Shown here piece after piece: positions 1-8,381 of a stretch of DNA of 64,000 bases. Location of the stretch: positions 248,001 to 312,000 of the forward strand of contig JBDVXK010000010.1 of assembly GCA_039964455.1 (NCBI GenBank). Reading direction: 5' to 3'. The stretch's first letter is position 1. Each line of letters opens with the position of its first letter. Under the pieces are notes generated by a model. The model made no database searches. It worked only from the letters and a program-made list of their open reading frames with translations, and was not told where the DNA came from. The position numbers and the translations under genes are program-made. This DNA is from CALJFL01 sp039964455 (GTDB lineage Bacteria > Pseudomonadota > Gammaproteobacteria > Pseudomonadales > Halieaceae).

Positions 1-2
1 GA

Positions 3-779
3 TTGCCGGAGCTTCCGCCCTATGTTGATTATCGGGGCAGCGTCGCGCGGACTATGGTTATCCTACCTCTAGAGTATGGGATGCGAATGTTTGGGGTAGT
101 TTGTCTGGAATTCAACGAATATATAACCATTTCAAGTAGAGCCAAACTGACTGCCACTACCTTCGCAAAGTCGCTGGCGAGAATCATTTGGCTGCGCGAA
201 ACAAACAAAACCCAACTTGATGACTCCAAGGAAGCTCTGGCTCTTTTGCACAGCAGATTTCTTAACGCTTCAGACGCTTTTCAGCGGCGTAGAGTTTTTC
301 TGGCAAGCTCCGGCGAAGAGTCTGGTGGCGCTGTAATCGAGACTATTCGCAAGATTCTCAGCGAAGAATATAGCGAACTATTTGAACTCGATTACTGGGA
401 GGAGGAGTCCGCTAGTGGCGCGATTAGTGATCAGGTACGTGCGTCGATCGCCTCAGCTGAGTTCGGTATTTGTTATCTTTCAGAGAAAATTAGTGACGAG
501 CCGCTAAAATATTTCGACAATCCTAATGTGCTATTTGAGGCAGGAATGTTTCAGATGCTACACGAGCTCAGGGATAGTGCCGATGATATCGATGCGGCGC
601 GATGGTTACCGATTCGAGAGGGTGAGCAGCTGACCACGTCGCTACCATTTGATATCGCGGGTGATCGCATGTTGGTAGTGCCGCGCAGCGTCGAAACTGG
701 CGAAGTTAACATAGAGAAGTTTGGTGATGATCTGCGCAAGGCGATCAACAGCCTTGTCGTGGCATTGCAATTGGATTAA
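3..779 (+). CDS. GAF plus TIR-like domain protein, 3' part only
   Basis: The reading frame is open at the left edge, so the N-terminus is missing. Residues about 15-65 look like the end of a GAF sensor domain. Residues about 95-185 resemble a TIR-like nucleotide-binding fold: a hydrophobic first strand (RRVFLASS) and the block NVLFEAGMF, whose Glu sits where the NADase Glu lies in CAP12/TIR-like effectors. The last 70 residues contain a second conserved block (LPFDIAGDRMLVVPR). In this family, sensor plus TIR-like architectures are found in stress or phage-defence effectors, but function here is inferred. The following acyltransferase starts 77 bp downstream on the same strand; cotranscription is possible. 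It could instead be a nucleotide-sensing regulator without NADase activity. Confidence 0.6.
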   Translation: MPELPPYVDYRGSVARTMVILPLEYGMRMFGVVCLEFNEYITISSRAKLTATTFAKSLARIIWLRETNKTQLDDSKEALALLHSRFLNASDAFQRRRVFLASSGEESGGAVIETIRKILSEEYSELFELDYWEEESASGAISDQVRASIASAEFGICYLSEKISDEPLKYFDNPNVLFEAGMFQMLHELRDSADDIDAARWLPIREGEQLTTSLPFDIAGDRMLVVPRSVETGEVNIEKFGDDLRKAINSLVVALQLD

Positions 780-856
780 GCCGTTATTGAGAACAATATC
801 AGCAGTATCTGTCGCGCTGAGCTTTGGAAAACTTTGACTAACCGTTTGTCGGTGCA

Positions 857-2779
857 ATGAAGTACAGACCCGAAGTAGATGGACTGCGCGCCATTGCGGT
901 CCTTCCTGTGGTTATCTTCCACATGAGTCTGAGTTTTGGTAATACCAAAATTCTACCGGGCGGCTTTGTTGGTGTGGATGTATTCTTTGTAATTTCCGGT
1001 TACCTGATAGCCAGCATTTTAGTAGAAGAACTTGGGAGCGGCAGTTTTAGTTTCGGCAGCTTTTATGAGCGCCGTGCCAGGCGGATATTGCCTGCGCTGA
1101 TGTTAGTGTTAATCCTCTGCGTGCCTCCTGCATTGCTCTGGATGGATGCCGTAAGTCTGGAGAGATTTGCTTGGAGTGTTGGCGCTGTAAGCCTGTTTGT
1201 CTCAAACATACTGTACTGGTCTCGCAGCGGATATTTCTCTCTTCCCAGTGAGTCAGACCCCCTGTCCCATACTTGGAGCCTGGGCGTTGAAGAACAGTTC
1301 TACCTTATATTCCCCGTACTCCTATTTACTCTATGGCGCTGGAATAAGCAGCTGCTGTGGATCATTCTCCTGGCGTTACTCTTGCTATCCTTTTTTGGTG
1401 CAGTGCATTCCCAAGATACTGACACAAATTTTTACAGTCTTTTAACGCGAGCATGGGAACTACTTGCGGGTGCAGTTTTGGCGATATTTGGAAGGACTAT
1501 TGGTGTTCTCCATCGTTATCGGGGTCTAAGGTATGTTTGTCCGTCGCTAGGACTGTTGATGATATTGTCAGCTACGGCCTTTATGGACCAACGGAGTGAT
1601 GTGCCTGGCTGGGCAGCGCTGGTTCCTGTCAGTGGTACTTTACTGATATTGGCATTCTCCGGTGGCAATGATCTTACATCTCGTTTACTTAAGTCTGGTC
1701 CAATTGTTGCCGTTGGACTGATCTCTTATTCTCTTTATCTCTGGCACCAGCCAATGTTTGCGTTCCTGCGCATACTTTCTCTAGAGTCGCCTACAGTCTT
1801 GCAATATCTACTGGCAGCGGGCTTTGCGGCCCTAGGCGCAACTTTGAGTTATCGACTCTTGGAAAAGCCATTCCGAAACCGATCCTTGTTTCGTCCGGGT
1901 ACAATTGCTGCAGGTGCGGTAGTAAGTTCACTGTCCTTGGTTGTCGGCTCGGCGGTTGTTATAGCGCACAATGGGTTTCCGGAACGATGGTCAGCAGCGC
2001 ATAACTCTCTTGCAGACTACCAAAGATATGCTTACAAAAGTTTGCTGCGGGACAGGGATTGCTTGTTGCACCCAGATCAGGGCTTCATCGACCTTAAAGA
2101 TAGCTGCTTTGCGACGGATTCCCGGCCTCTTATACTGTGGGGCGACTCGCTAGCAGCCTCTATGTATGACGGTTTTGCGACCAAGCAGGGTGCTGGGCGA
2201 GTGACTCAAGTTACTACGGCGCGCTGCCCGCCCATAATCGATTTGAAGGGCTTTGGTGTGCCTAACTGCCAGTCCATAAATCTATCTGCGCTAACAGTTA
2301 TCCTGGAAACAGCTGATGCAGAAGTATTTTTACACGCCAACTGGAACTGGTACGAGCCGGCAGAAGGTGTCAGCTATGGCTATTACCAGCACGATTACTG
2401 GCGTCTGCTAGAAGAAACACTAAAGACACTTTCTACTGCGGGCAAGAAAGTAACTGTAATCGGGAGCTTTCCCGTTTGGCACCCTACATTGCCACAACGT
2501 TTAGCAAAATCGTATCGCATAAGTGGCAGACCTAACGAAACTCTGTTGCTTCCGAAGAAGCCAGACATCCTCAGCGTGGACAGAAAACTGGAGGCTATTA
2601 CCGTTAAAACGGGTCATCGGTTTATTTCGGTATTGGATAGTCTTTGTCCGAATAATATATGTGATGTAGTAACAAAGAGTGATCAGGAGAAACAAGTGCT
2701 GTTGCAGTGGGATTCTATTCATCCTACGCGTGAAGGTGGTATGTTAATTTCAGAAGAAGTACTGAAGAGTATTCAATAA
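857..2779 (+). CDS. OafA/YrhL-type membrane acyltransferase with SGNH domain
   Basis: This is a 640-residue inner-membrane O-acyltransferase, which in this family transfers acetyl or acyl groups to lipopolysaccharide O-antigen or other envelope glycans. The N-terminus YRPEVDGLRAIAVLPV is the classic Acyl_transf_3 start, followed by about ten transmembrane segments (residues 1-375). The last 250 residues form a periplasmic SGNH hydrolase-like domain: the Ser block is GDSLAASMYDG near residue 429 and the catalytic Asp/His pair is DSIHP near residue 620. Both halves are complete and the length is typical for the fused class. The target glycan cannot be told from the sequence, because no polysaccharide cluster is adjacent. 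Confidence 0.9.
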   Translation: MKYRPEVDGLRAIAVLPVVIFHMSLSFGNTKILPGGFVGVDVFFVISGYLIASILVEELGSGSFSFGSFYERRARRILPALMLVLILCVPPALLWMDAVSLERFAWSVGAVSLFVSNILYWSRSGYFSLPSESDPLSHTWSLGVEEQFYLIFPVLLFTLWRWNKQLLWIILLALLLLSFFGAVHSQDTDTNFYSLLTRAWELLAGAVLAIFGRTIGVLHRYRGLRYVCPSLGLLMILSATAFMDQRSDVPGWAALVPVSGTLLILAFSGGNDLTSRLLKSGPIVAVGLISYSLYLWHQPMFAFLRILSLESPTVLQYLLAAGFAALGATLSYRLLEKPFRNRSLFRPGTIAAGAVVSSLSLVVGSAVVIAHNGFPERWSAAHNSLADYQRYAYKSLLRDRDCLLHPDQGFIDLKDSCFATDSRPLILWGDSLAASMYDGFATKQGAGRVTQVTTARCPPIIDLKGFGVPNCQSINLSALTVILETADAEVFLHANWNWYEPAEGVSYGYYQHDYWRLLEETLKTLSTAGKKVTVIGSFPVWHPTLPQRLAKSYRISGRPNETLLLPKKPDILSVDRKLEAITVKTGHRFISVLDSLCPNNICDVVTKSDQEKQVLLQWDSIHPTREGGMLISEEVLKSIQ

Positions 2780-2909
2780 GGCAGCGACTTAGCAATAATG
2801 AAAGGTTCCAAACTTTGCGTTGGTATGAATCGTCTATTGGGAGAATCCAAATTACCTGACAGCCAGGAGCTGCGCTATGCAATCATGTATAGCGATCGCT
2901 GGATAGACC

Positions 2910-3359
2910 TCAAGAACCCCAGGCCTTCTTCAATAGCTTGAGAAACGCGAACTGGCTGGTGACCCAGTTTTTATATTTTGGCAGATCGTCAGTACTGTCT
3001 TCAACACGCGTACCATAAAAAACGTGCATATGAGTTGCAGGCAGTCCCTCCGGATTTTTGACATTCTGGGTGGCAACAAAGGCCAGTCCTTTTTCGCCTT
3101 CACCCACCTTGGCCATTACGGGCTTGTTACAGTTATCGCAAATGCCGCGGTCAATGGCGCCAAAGCGCTTATACTTGCCAAAGGTGATTGCGTCGCCTTT
3201 GGAAACTTCAACGTCTTCAAGCCGGAACAAGGCCGCATTTACGAATGGTGCCTGGTACTTATCCTGACAAATTGTACAGTGGCAATAAAACCGCGTTATT
3301 GGTTCTCCATGTATTTCGAATTGGTTTGAACCACAGGGGCACTGGCAGGTATATGTCAT
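2910..3359 (-). CDS. GFA/CENP-V fold zinc protein
   Basis: This 149-residue protein has the zinc-binding Cys pattern of the GFA (glutathione-dependent formaldehyde-activating enzyme) family: CQCPCGS at residues 5-11, YCHCTICQ at about 25-32, and a second CDNC pair near residue 95. Members bind zinc and some condense glutathione with formaldehyde, but most are functionally unassigned, so the name should not be read as proof of that reaction. It lies alone, convergent with the upstream acyltransferase (130 bp gap) and downstream of the flavoprotein gene on the same strand (157 bp gap). Start at ATG 3359 matches the family N-terminus. Confidence 0.85.
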   Translation of the reverse strand: MTYTCQCPCGSNQFEIHGEPITRFYCHCTICQDKYQAPFVNAALFRLEDVEVSKGDAITFGKYKRFGAIDRGICDNCNKPVMAKVGEGEKGLAFVATQNVKNPEGLPATHMHVFYGTRVEDSTDDLPKYKNWVTSQFAFLKLLKKAWGS

Positions 3360-3516
3360 GTTGATCTCAGTTCGTCTCGCTTAGCGTTAAGTTAAACCAT
3401 TTCCAACTGGCTGCACAGTCAAAGTAACAAAATTGCGGGAGAGGGCGGCTACTTCAAGCAGTGCAAAGTCGCTGTGGTAATCGAAGGTTTTCAGCAACAG
3501 CGTAGGGGTAGCCTGC

Positions 3517-4893
3517 CTAGGCCTCTTCCAGGAAGCGCATCAGCTTTTCGGCGGCGACAGGGCCATACTTCTCCATACCATTCTTGAATTCGGTATCTGA
3601 TTCGACGGTGCTTGAACTCGATGAGCTGAATCCGTCAAGACGAGCTGTCTTCAACCAGGCCTGCAGAGACTCATCCTGACTCCAGGCCATGCCGTTTACA
3701 AGATCGGCTAGTGTATTGCGCAAATAATCCATGTCGGTATCCGGGTGCGGGACGGGCGTGCAAATAATGTTCTTATAGGCCTCATCTACTTCGCTTACCT
3801 CCATGTGGGCGATTAGCGCAGCGCTGAAAACCTGCTGGCAGGTTCTAACGGCTTGCAGCGTAATTTCATCTCCGGAGAATACCGGCTGTGCAGGCCGCCT
3901 TGCCAAGCCGTCGGCAGTGCAATCAACGAACAGAGTCTGTGAATCGTATCCGAATGACCCTTCATCCAATATAACCTGTGCCTGCTCTAGTCGTTGCACG
4001 CGCCCCATACGAACAACATTTTTGATGCGGCGCAGCTCTTCAATTTCGCTCTTCGTCACTGTGGCACAGCGGAACATCGTTGGCTTTACGCCTTCGTCTA
4101 TACGCAGCATCATACCTTCCGCATTGGCGCGCACAAATAGATCCTCCAGAGATGTGGAGGCCACGATACTGGTGATCTGTCCGATCGCAAACGGACGAAT
4201 TGATGTCTCGAAGAGATCTTCCGCTTGTGCGCGGGCACGGTCCCATAGCCATGATTCACGGGGCTTTATCCAGCAGATTTTCTCGGGATCAACGCCATGT
4301 TCAAGCAGGAATAAACAAGCGTCAAAACTTGTCTTACCGGCACCCACGATTACATAGTTTTTCCACTGGCCGCGTGACTCCACAAGTTTATTGGGCGGTA
4401 CACATGCTACCCCCTCGGCTACATCAAAGGATGGTCCGGCCATCGCGGGCACCTGAACATTCATAAAGGTGGCATCGACAAGCTTTTCCGCCTCAATGCT
4501 GTGGCTGATTCCTGACACCAGTGATGTAACTTTCCCGTTCCCATCATGCTCGCACATAGGTAAATACCGAACGCGACCGGAGCTGACAAAGTCGTTCATC
4601 AGGCCATCGTAGTAGGCACAAATTTCACCTTTGCTCGCAAGCTCATACAGACCCTTGTTGAAGCCCCGCGTATCAATGCGATTACTACCTAGCTGCCGGG
4701 AGTTAACACCGTAAAAGCTGGAGGGCTGATGCAGGCGAACAAAGGGGTAGGCCAGATTCCAATGACCACCGGGTTGATGATGCCGATCGATAATAGTAAC
4801 CGTAGCATCCGATTCCGTCATCAGTACGTCGGTAAAAGCCATACCCATGGCGCCGGCGCCAGTTACCAGATAATCGGTTTTATGTGTTGTCAT
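3517..4893 (-). CDS. FAD/NAD(P)-binding flavoprotein (FMO-like oxidoreductase)
   Basis: This 458-residue protein has two dinucleotide-binding folds. The N-terminal one is VTGAGAMGMAF (residues 10-20) followed by the acidic strand end IIDRHHQPGGHW typical of FAD binding in flavin monooxygenases. The second is VIVGAGKTSFD (residues about 195-205), consistent with NAD(P)H. The arrangement suggests a class B-like flavin monooxygenase or related reductase; no substrate can be named. It is transcribed divergently from the styrene-oxide-isomerase-like gene (173 bp between starts), which raises the possibility that the pair makes and then isomerises an epoxide. The Ser-rich stretch near residue 425 is unusual. 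Start ATG 4893 is supported by the first Rossmann strand beginning eight residues later. Confidence 0.75.
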   Translation of the reverse strand: MTTHKTDYLVTGAGAMGMAFTDVLMTESDATVTIIDRHHQPGGHWNLAYPFVRLHQPSSFYGVNSRQLGSNRIDTRGFNKGLYELASKGEICAYYDGLMNDFVSSGRVRYLPMCEHDGNGKVTSLVSGISHSIEAEKLVDATFMNVQVPAMAGPSFDVAEGVACVPPNKLVESRGQWKNYVIVGAGKTSFDACLFLLEHGVDPEKICWIKPRESWLWDRARAQAEDLFETSIRPFAIGQITSIVASTSLEDLFVRANAEGMMLRIDEGVKPTMFRCATVTKSEIEELRRIKNVVRMGRVQRLEQAQVILDEGSFGYDSQTLFVDCTADGLARRPAQPVFSGDEITLQAVRTCQQVFSAALIAHMEVSEVDEAYKNIICTPVPHPDTDMDYLRNTLADLVNGMAWSQDESLQAWLKTARLDGFSSSSSSTVESDTEFKNGMEKYGPVAAEKLMRFLEEA

Positions 4894-5066
4894 CGTTCAG
4901 CCCCTGTACCCGACTGTGAGTGAAATCTGAAAAAATCGACGCAGGACAGTAGCCGTCTCATGCGATTCTTATTCGAAAACTTGCAGCAAGTCTGTCATTC
5001 AGTCGCTAATATGTAAATGTTGCTTTCAGGAAGCACATCGTCGTCATACCGAATAAGGATAAGAAC

Positions 5067-5540
5067 ATGATGGAAAGATATCAGAAGCTAATGATAGGCA
5101 ATGCTTTTCTCGTAATTGCGATGGGCATGCTTGCCGGTTTTATGCTGGGCTTTGGTTTGATCGGGGGGCTGGAGCTTTTTCCGGGCAAGATCATTGAGAT
5201 GCCATACTACGGAACTGCGGATGGCTGGGCGCGGGCGCATACGGGTGGCCTTACGAATGGCTTGCTGATTATTGGTGTGGCGCTTGCTTTACCATTTATA
5301 CCCTTGAGTGAAGGCATGCATAAACTGACCGTTTACGGCTTCATCTATATCGGTTGGGCCAATACGGCCTTCTACTGGTTTGGCAACGCCTCTGGAAGCC
5401 GAGCCTTGAGTTTTGGCGATAACCCGCTTGGTGCGACAAATCTATTGGGAGCCGTGGGCTTTGGCTTGGCGTTTATCGGTGCATTTCTGATCTTGTGGCT
5501 TTTATGCCATGGCGCATTGGTCGCCTTAAGATCCCGGTAG
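5067..5540 (+). CDS. Styrene oxide isomerase-like four-helix membrane protein
   Basis: A 157-residue inner-membrane protein with four predicted transmembrane helices. It aligns well by eye with StyC, the haem b-dependent isomerase that converts aryl epoxides to aldehydes (Meinwald rearrangement): LFPGKIIEMP, the block GWARAHTGG..NG and the block GWANTAFYWFGN occupy the same relative places. Counting from ATG 5067, the residues reported as important in StyC fall at identical numbers here: His58 (haem ligand), Asn64 and Tyr103. Family membership is strongly supported; the actual substrate is unknown, since no StyA/StyB styrene monooxygenase is next to it. It faces the flavoprotein gene and overlaps the SRPBCC gene tail-to-tail by 15 bp. 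Confidence 0.75.
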   Translation: MMERYQKLMIGNAFLVIAMGMLAGFMLGFGLIGGLELFPGKIIEMPYYGTADGWARAHTGGLTNGLLIIGVALALPFIPLSEGMHKLTVYGFIYIGWANTAFYWFGNASGSRALSFGDNPLGATNLLGAVGFGLAFIGAFLILWLLCHGALVALRSR

Positions 5541-6047
5541 TGGCTCACCGGCAGCATATGCCTCGGTATATTGGCGAAACTTGCGGAACATCCGGCGATT
5601 AGCGAAACGCATAGCGGGCCGGGTTAACCACATCATATGCCGTGAGAAACCTCGCGGCTCCATCGCCATATGCCACTCCACGCGGCAAGTACCGTCACCA
5701 AGGTCGGTCACCCTGTAGTCCTCCAGAAAGCTTTCGGTGGCATCCTTGTTGCAGCCCAGAAAAGTGAAGGCCATTCGTTTGCCAGGCTCCCAGGCTATAA
5801 ACTCCTCGTAGCCATCCATGCCGCCCATCATTGATACGGTTCGAGTGGTACCGACACCGAATGGCTTGGGTGAGGTCCACTCAACGTTCTGGATTGGCAT
5901 GGCCCAAACTGTCCAGGCGTGGGCGTCCTCAAATACCTCGAAGATCTGTGCGGGGGTGGCCCGAACCGTCTCCTCGGCGATGAATACATTCTTGGTCTGC
6001 TCAAGAAATTCCAGGCCTACGGGTGTGCATTCGAAATAATCAGTCAC
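5526..6047 (-). CDS. SRPBCC (Bet v1/polyketide cyclase-like) protein
   Basis: 173 residues with the START/SRPBCC pattern: an early helix-strand unit (FIAEETVRATPAQIFEVFED, residues about 23-42), the TVWAMPIQNVEW strand, and a later W-H-M-A-M-E-P strand leading to the long C-terminal helix. Such proteins bind hydrophobic ligands in a deep cavity; some are cyclases or dehydratases, many are ligand carriers. The gene lies tail-to-tail with the isomerase-like gene (15-bp overlap) and just downstream of the TetR gene on the same strand (54 bp), so it is probably cotranscribed with that regulator. No catalytic residues can be assigned. Confidence 0.8.
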   Translation of the reverse strand: MTDYFECTPVGLEFLEQTKNVFIAEETVRATPAQIFEVFEDAHAWTVWAMPIQNVEWTSPKPFGVGTTRTVSMMGGMDGYEEFIAWEPGKRMAFTFLGCNKDATESFLEDYRVTDLGDGTCRVEWHMAMEPRGFSRHMMWLTRPAMRFANRRMFRKFRQYTEAYAAGEPLPGS

Positions 6048-6101
6048 GGGAAAAGCTCCTCTAATTAATAGCCCGATATCATAGAGCGTCTAACTGGCCA
6101 G

Positions 6102-6695
6102 TCACGTTGCCAGCAGCGTCACAACACTATACTTTGCCAGCCTGCGCAAGGTAACCGCTGTGGCACCAGCCCTTGCTCGGATTGCGAGTGTTTGTAAGGT
6201 CGCCTGTAGCAGCTTGGCTGTGAGGGCGATATCAAGATCTGATGAGACCTCACCTTTTCCTTGAGCGAGCCTCAATCTTCCTTCGAAGGACTTATCGATT
6301 TTCTCTGTAAGCTCTTTTAGATCTTTGCCAACTTCCGGGTGCGAGATTGCCTCACTGGGCGCAGTGCAAACCATAAAGCACCCGAGTGCAGGATCATTAC
6401 CACAGTACACCGAGATCGCCTGATAGAAAAAGCTCTCCAACTCTGCTTGCACTTTCTCGGAGCCATCAAGCGTTTTCTCTAGCGTACGCTCAAGCTCTGC
6501 TCGGAATGCCGCTAATGATTTTCGATAGAGCGCATCTTTATTGCCAAAAGCATTGTAGATGCTGGGCCTGTTCATATTCATAGCTAACGACAGATCGTCT
6601 AGCGACGCAGCGGCAAGACCCTTTTTCCAAAATACCTGCATGGCGCTAGCCAGGGCTTCATCTTCTCTATATTTTCTGGGTCTGCCTCTGGGCAT
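6102..6695 (-). CDS. TetR-family transcriptional regulator
   Basis: The preferred ATG at 6695 gives 197 residues starting PRGRPRKYREDEALA, a typical TetR N-terminus; an in-frame ATG at 6713 and a longer frame to 6794 are less likely because they add a hydrophobic, non-TetR leader. The helix-turn-helix is at residues about 25-48 (ASLDDLSLAMNMNRPSIYNAFGNKDALY). The C-terminal ligand domain has a Cys-containing segment (GCFMVCTAPSEA), as seen in TetR_C_33-type regulators. It is divergent from the GST gene, and a 17-bp perfect inverted repeat sits between them. Likely represses itself, the SRPBCC gene and the GST/membrane-protein operon. Confidence 0.85.
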   Translation of the reverse strand: MPRGRPRKYREDEALASAMQVFWKKGLAAASLDDLSLAMNMNRPSIYNAFGNKDALYRKSLAAFRAELERTLEKTLDGSEKVQAELESFFYQAISVYCGNDPALGCFMVCTAPSEAISHPEVGKDLKELTEKIDKSFEGRLRLAQGKGEVSSDLDIALTAKLLQATLQTLAIRARAGATAVTLRRLAKYSVVTLLAT

Positions 6696-6720
6696 AAATG
6701 TACTGATCCGCATAAAATAG

Positions 6721-6750
6721 TTGACGCTGCTTAATATTATGCGAAATAAT
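6721..6750 (+). promoter_or_regulatory. Predicted sigma-70 promoter of the GST operon
   Basis: TTGACG at 6721-6726 and AATAAT at 6745-6750 are 18 bp apart, a 5/6 match to each consensus box. The GST start codon at 6778 follows 27 bp later with a purine-rich AAGCGGTAGAG segment in between. The -10 box is covered by the inverted repeat described separately. Confidence 0.5.
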
Positions 6751-6751
6751 A
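6735..6751. promoter_or_regulatory. Candidate TetR operator
   Basis: Perfect inverted repeat TATTAT-GCGAA-ATAATA (6-bp arms, 5-bp spacer) overlapping the predicted -10 box and located in the short divergent region between the TetR and GST starts. Position and symmetry are what a TetR dimer would need to repress both directions. The AT-rich arms make a chance occurrence possible. Confidence 0.45.
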
Positions 6752-6777
6752 CATAAAAAGAAGCGGTAGAGATAAAA

Positions 6778-7701
6778 ATGACGGTAATCGCCAAGCCAGA
6801 AAGCCAGATGGTCAGTAAACTTCAAGGTGTGCACTTATTTCACTATGAGGGCGCGCCTTGCGCGCAGCGTGTGAGATTTGCGCTGCACGAAAAGGGTCTC
6901 TCGCGTGGCAGGGAGGTGAAGTTTGATGCTGAGGACCCTGCATCGCTTCTAGGCGAGGAGGGAGCTTGGGTAAGCAGGCATGTATCACTCGTTAAATTGG
7001 AGCATATGACCGAGGCTTATTCGAAGATACATCCTAATCTGGTAGTTCCGGCCCTGGTTCACGATGGAGCGCTTCATATTGAGTCGATGGACATAATTCG
7101 TTACCTGGATGAAGCATTTGGTGGTGAACCACTGGTTCCCATTCACAACCAGGACGTCATGGATGACGCGACGGCGTTGACAGATCTTGGCAAGCAGCTG
7201 CATCGTTCAATTCGCTTTGTTACCTTTCGTTGGGGTTTGCGTGGGCTGGCGAGACTTTCAAAGAAAGATGAAGAGCAGATGCGGGAGCTACTCAAAGGTA
7301 GCTCAGATGACGAAAAGCTGGTGGAATTCTACGAAGGCTACGACAATCAGACGATACCTGATTCTGTCTATGAGTCGCATCTAGTGAAGTTAAATGAAGC
7401 GTTTGCTAAGCACGAAGCTCGTTTTAGTGATGGCCGGAAGTTTCTGACAGGCGACTCCATTACGATGGCAGACGTTATTTGGGCGATGAAAACCTTGCGC
7501 TTAAGCGAATGCGATTACCCGTTTGGCGAATGCTTTCCTGCTTATGCGGCCTGGTATCAACGAATTGCGAGTCGGCCATCTTTCAAGGAAGGTGTAATGG
7601 GCAAACACAAATTCATGAGTGCAGCGTTTAAGGTGAAAGGTAAAGTGGAGAATGTCCTTGGTATTGGTTTGAAGCGGGAGGTGTTGAGTCGTGTCGCCTG
7701 A
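6778..7701 (+). CDS. Glutathione S-transferase-like protein
   Basis: A 307-residue GST with an N-terminal thioredoxin-like domain (residues about 18-105; APCAQRVRFALHEKGL forms the first strand-helix; VVPALVHDG is the cis-Pro turn; HIESMDIIRYLD holds the Glu-Ser that binds the glutathione gamma-glutamyl group) and an all-helical C-terminal domain ending near residue 280. It is longer than the usual 200-230 residues because of insertions after the first helix and in the helical domain. It is the first gene behind the TetR-controlled promoter and overlaps the next gene by 11 bp. With the nearby isomerase-like protein, a role in conjugating electrophiles such as epoxides is plausible but unproven. 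Confidence 0.85.
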   Translation: MTVIAKPESQMVSKLQGVHLFHYEGAPCAQRVRFALHEKGLSRGREVKFDAEDPASLLGEEGAWVSRHVSLVKLEHMTEAYSKIHPNLVVPALVHDGALHIESMDIIRYLDEAFGGEPLVPIHNQDVMDDATALTDLGKQLHRSIRFVTFRWGLRGLARLSKKDEEQMRELLKGSSDDEKLVEFYEGYDNQTIPDSVYESHLVKLNEAFAKHEARFSDGRKFLTGDSITMADVIWAMKTLRLSECDYPFGECFPAYAAWYQRIASRPSFKEGVMGKHKFMSAAFKVKGKVENVLGIGLKREVLSRVA

Positions 7702-8125
7702 ATCTATTGGAGTTATTATTGGTTTGGCATTTACACTGCCGACAATTTATTTTGTACGTCGGCAGAAGTTTGATTCGTGGGCCTGGCCAATTTTCCTGGT
7801 CTCATTACCGATTTGGTACATGGCGTTCGGATTGCTCGCCCTGGACGGCAAGGTCATGCTCTCGGAAGTTATTGTAGGCTTGCCTTACATTGTTACAGGC
7901 TTTCTGGTCTGGAAGATTAAGTTCCGGTTTGCCTATTATGTGTTGGGTATTGCCTGGTTAAGCCATGGGTTATATGACTATTACCATGACGTATTCTTCG
8001 TGAATCCCGGCGTTTTCAGTTGGTACCCTGCTTTCTGTGCCGTGGTTGATGTTTTGGTAGGGGCCTATATCGTCTTGAATGCAAAGCAGTTTGACGGTGT
8101 ACCGGCGCGGGTATCAGAAGGGTAG
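7691..8125 (+). CDS. Small multi-pass membrane protein, unknown function
   Basis: A 144-residue hydrophobic protein with about five transmembrane segments (roughly residues 4-20, 29-50, 58-75, 80-95, 110-128). The GTG start at 7691 lies inside the end of the GST gene, so translation is probably coupled. A His/Tyr-rich loop (GLYDYYHDVFF, residues about 93-103) could bind metal or haem but I recognise no family. The coupling to the GST implies a shared role. Confidence 0.65.
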   Translation: MSPESIGVIIGLAFTLPTIYFVRRQKFDSWAWPIFLVSLPIWYMAFGLLALDGKVMLSEVIVGLPYIVTGFLVWKIKFRFAYYVLGIAWLSHGLYDYYHDVFFVNPGVFSWYPAFCAVVDVLVGAYIVLNAKQFDGVPARVSEG

Positions 8126-8381
8126 TCCAGGTTTACTTTGGAGAGTGATTGCTCGAGTGTGAATCCATACTCGCCGGTGTCATCTTTATGCTCTTTGGTA
8201 GCCTTGATATACGACTAATGAGGGAATCGTAAGCGATGTCGCGCAGCTGCGCGGATATAGAGATCCGGCATATTTCGTGCGGGCGTTCTAGCGATGGTTT
8301 GGTGTGACCTCAATTGGCTGTCGTAAGCTCTAGCCATAAACGCCTATATGAGCATCCGAGCTTTTTGAAGAGGAAATTGGA

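Noticed and set aside
2873..2894. CGCTAT/ATAGCG hairpin between the acyltransferase and GFA genes
   Set aside because: Short AT-rich stem with a ten-base loop and no T run; too weak to call a terminator.
5067..5540. Calling the gene styC outright
   Set aside because: The key residues match but no styrene monooxygenase is adjacent and identity across the protein looks moderate, so only family membership is claimed.
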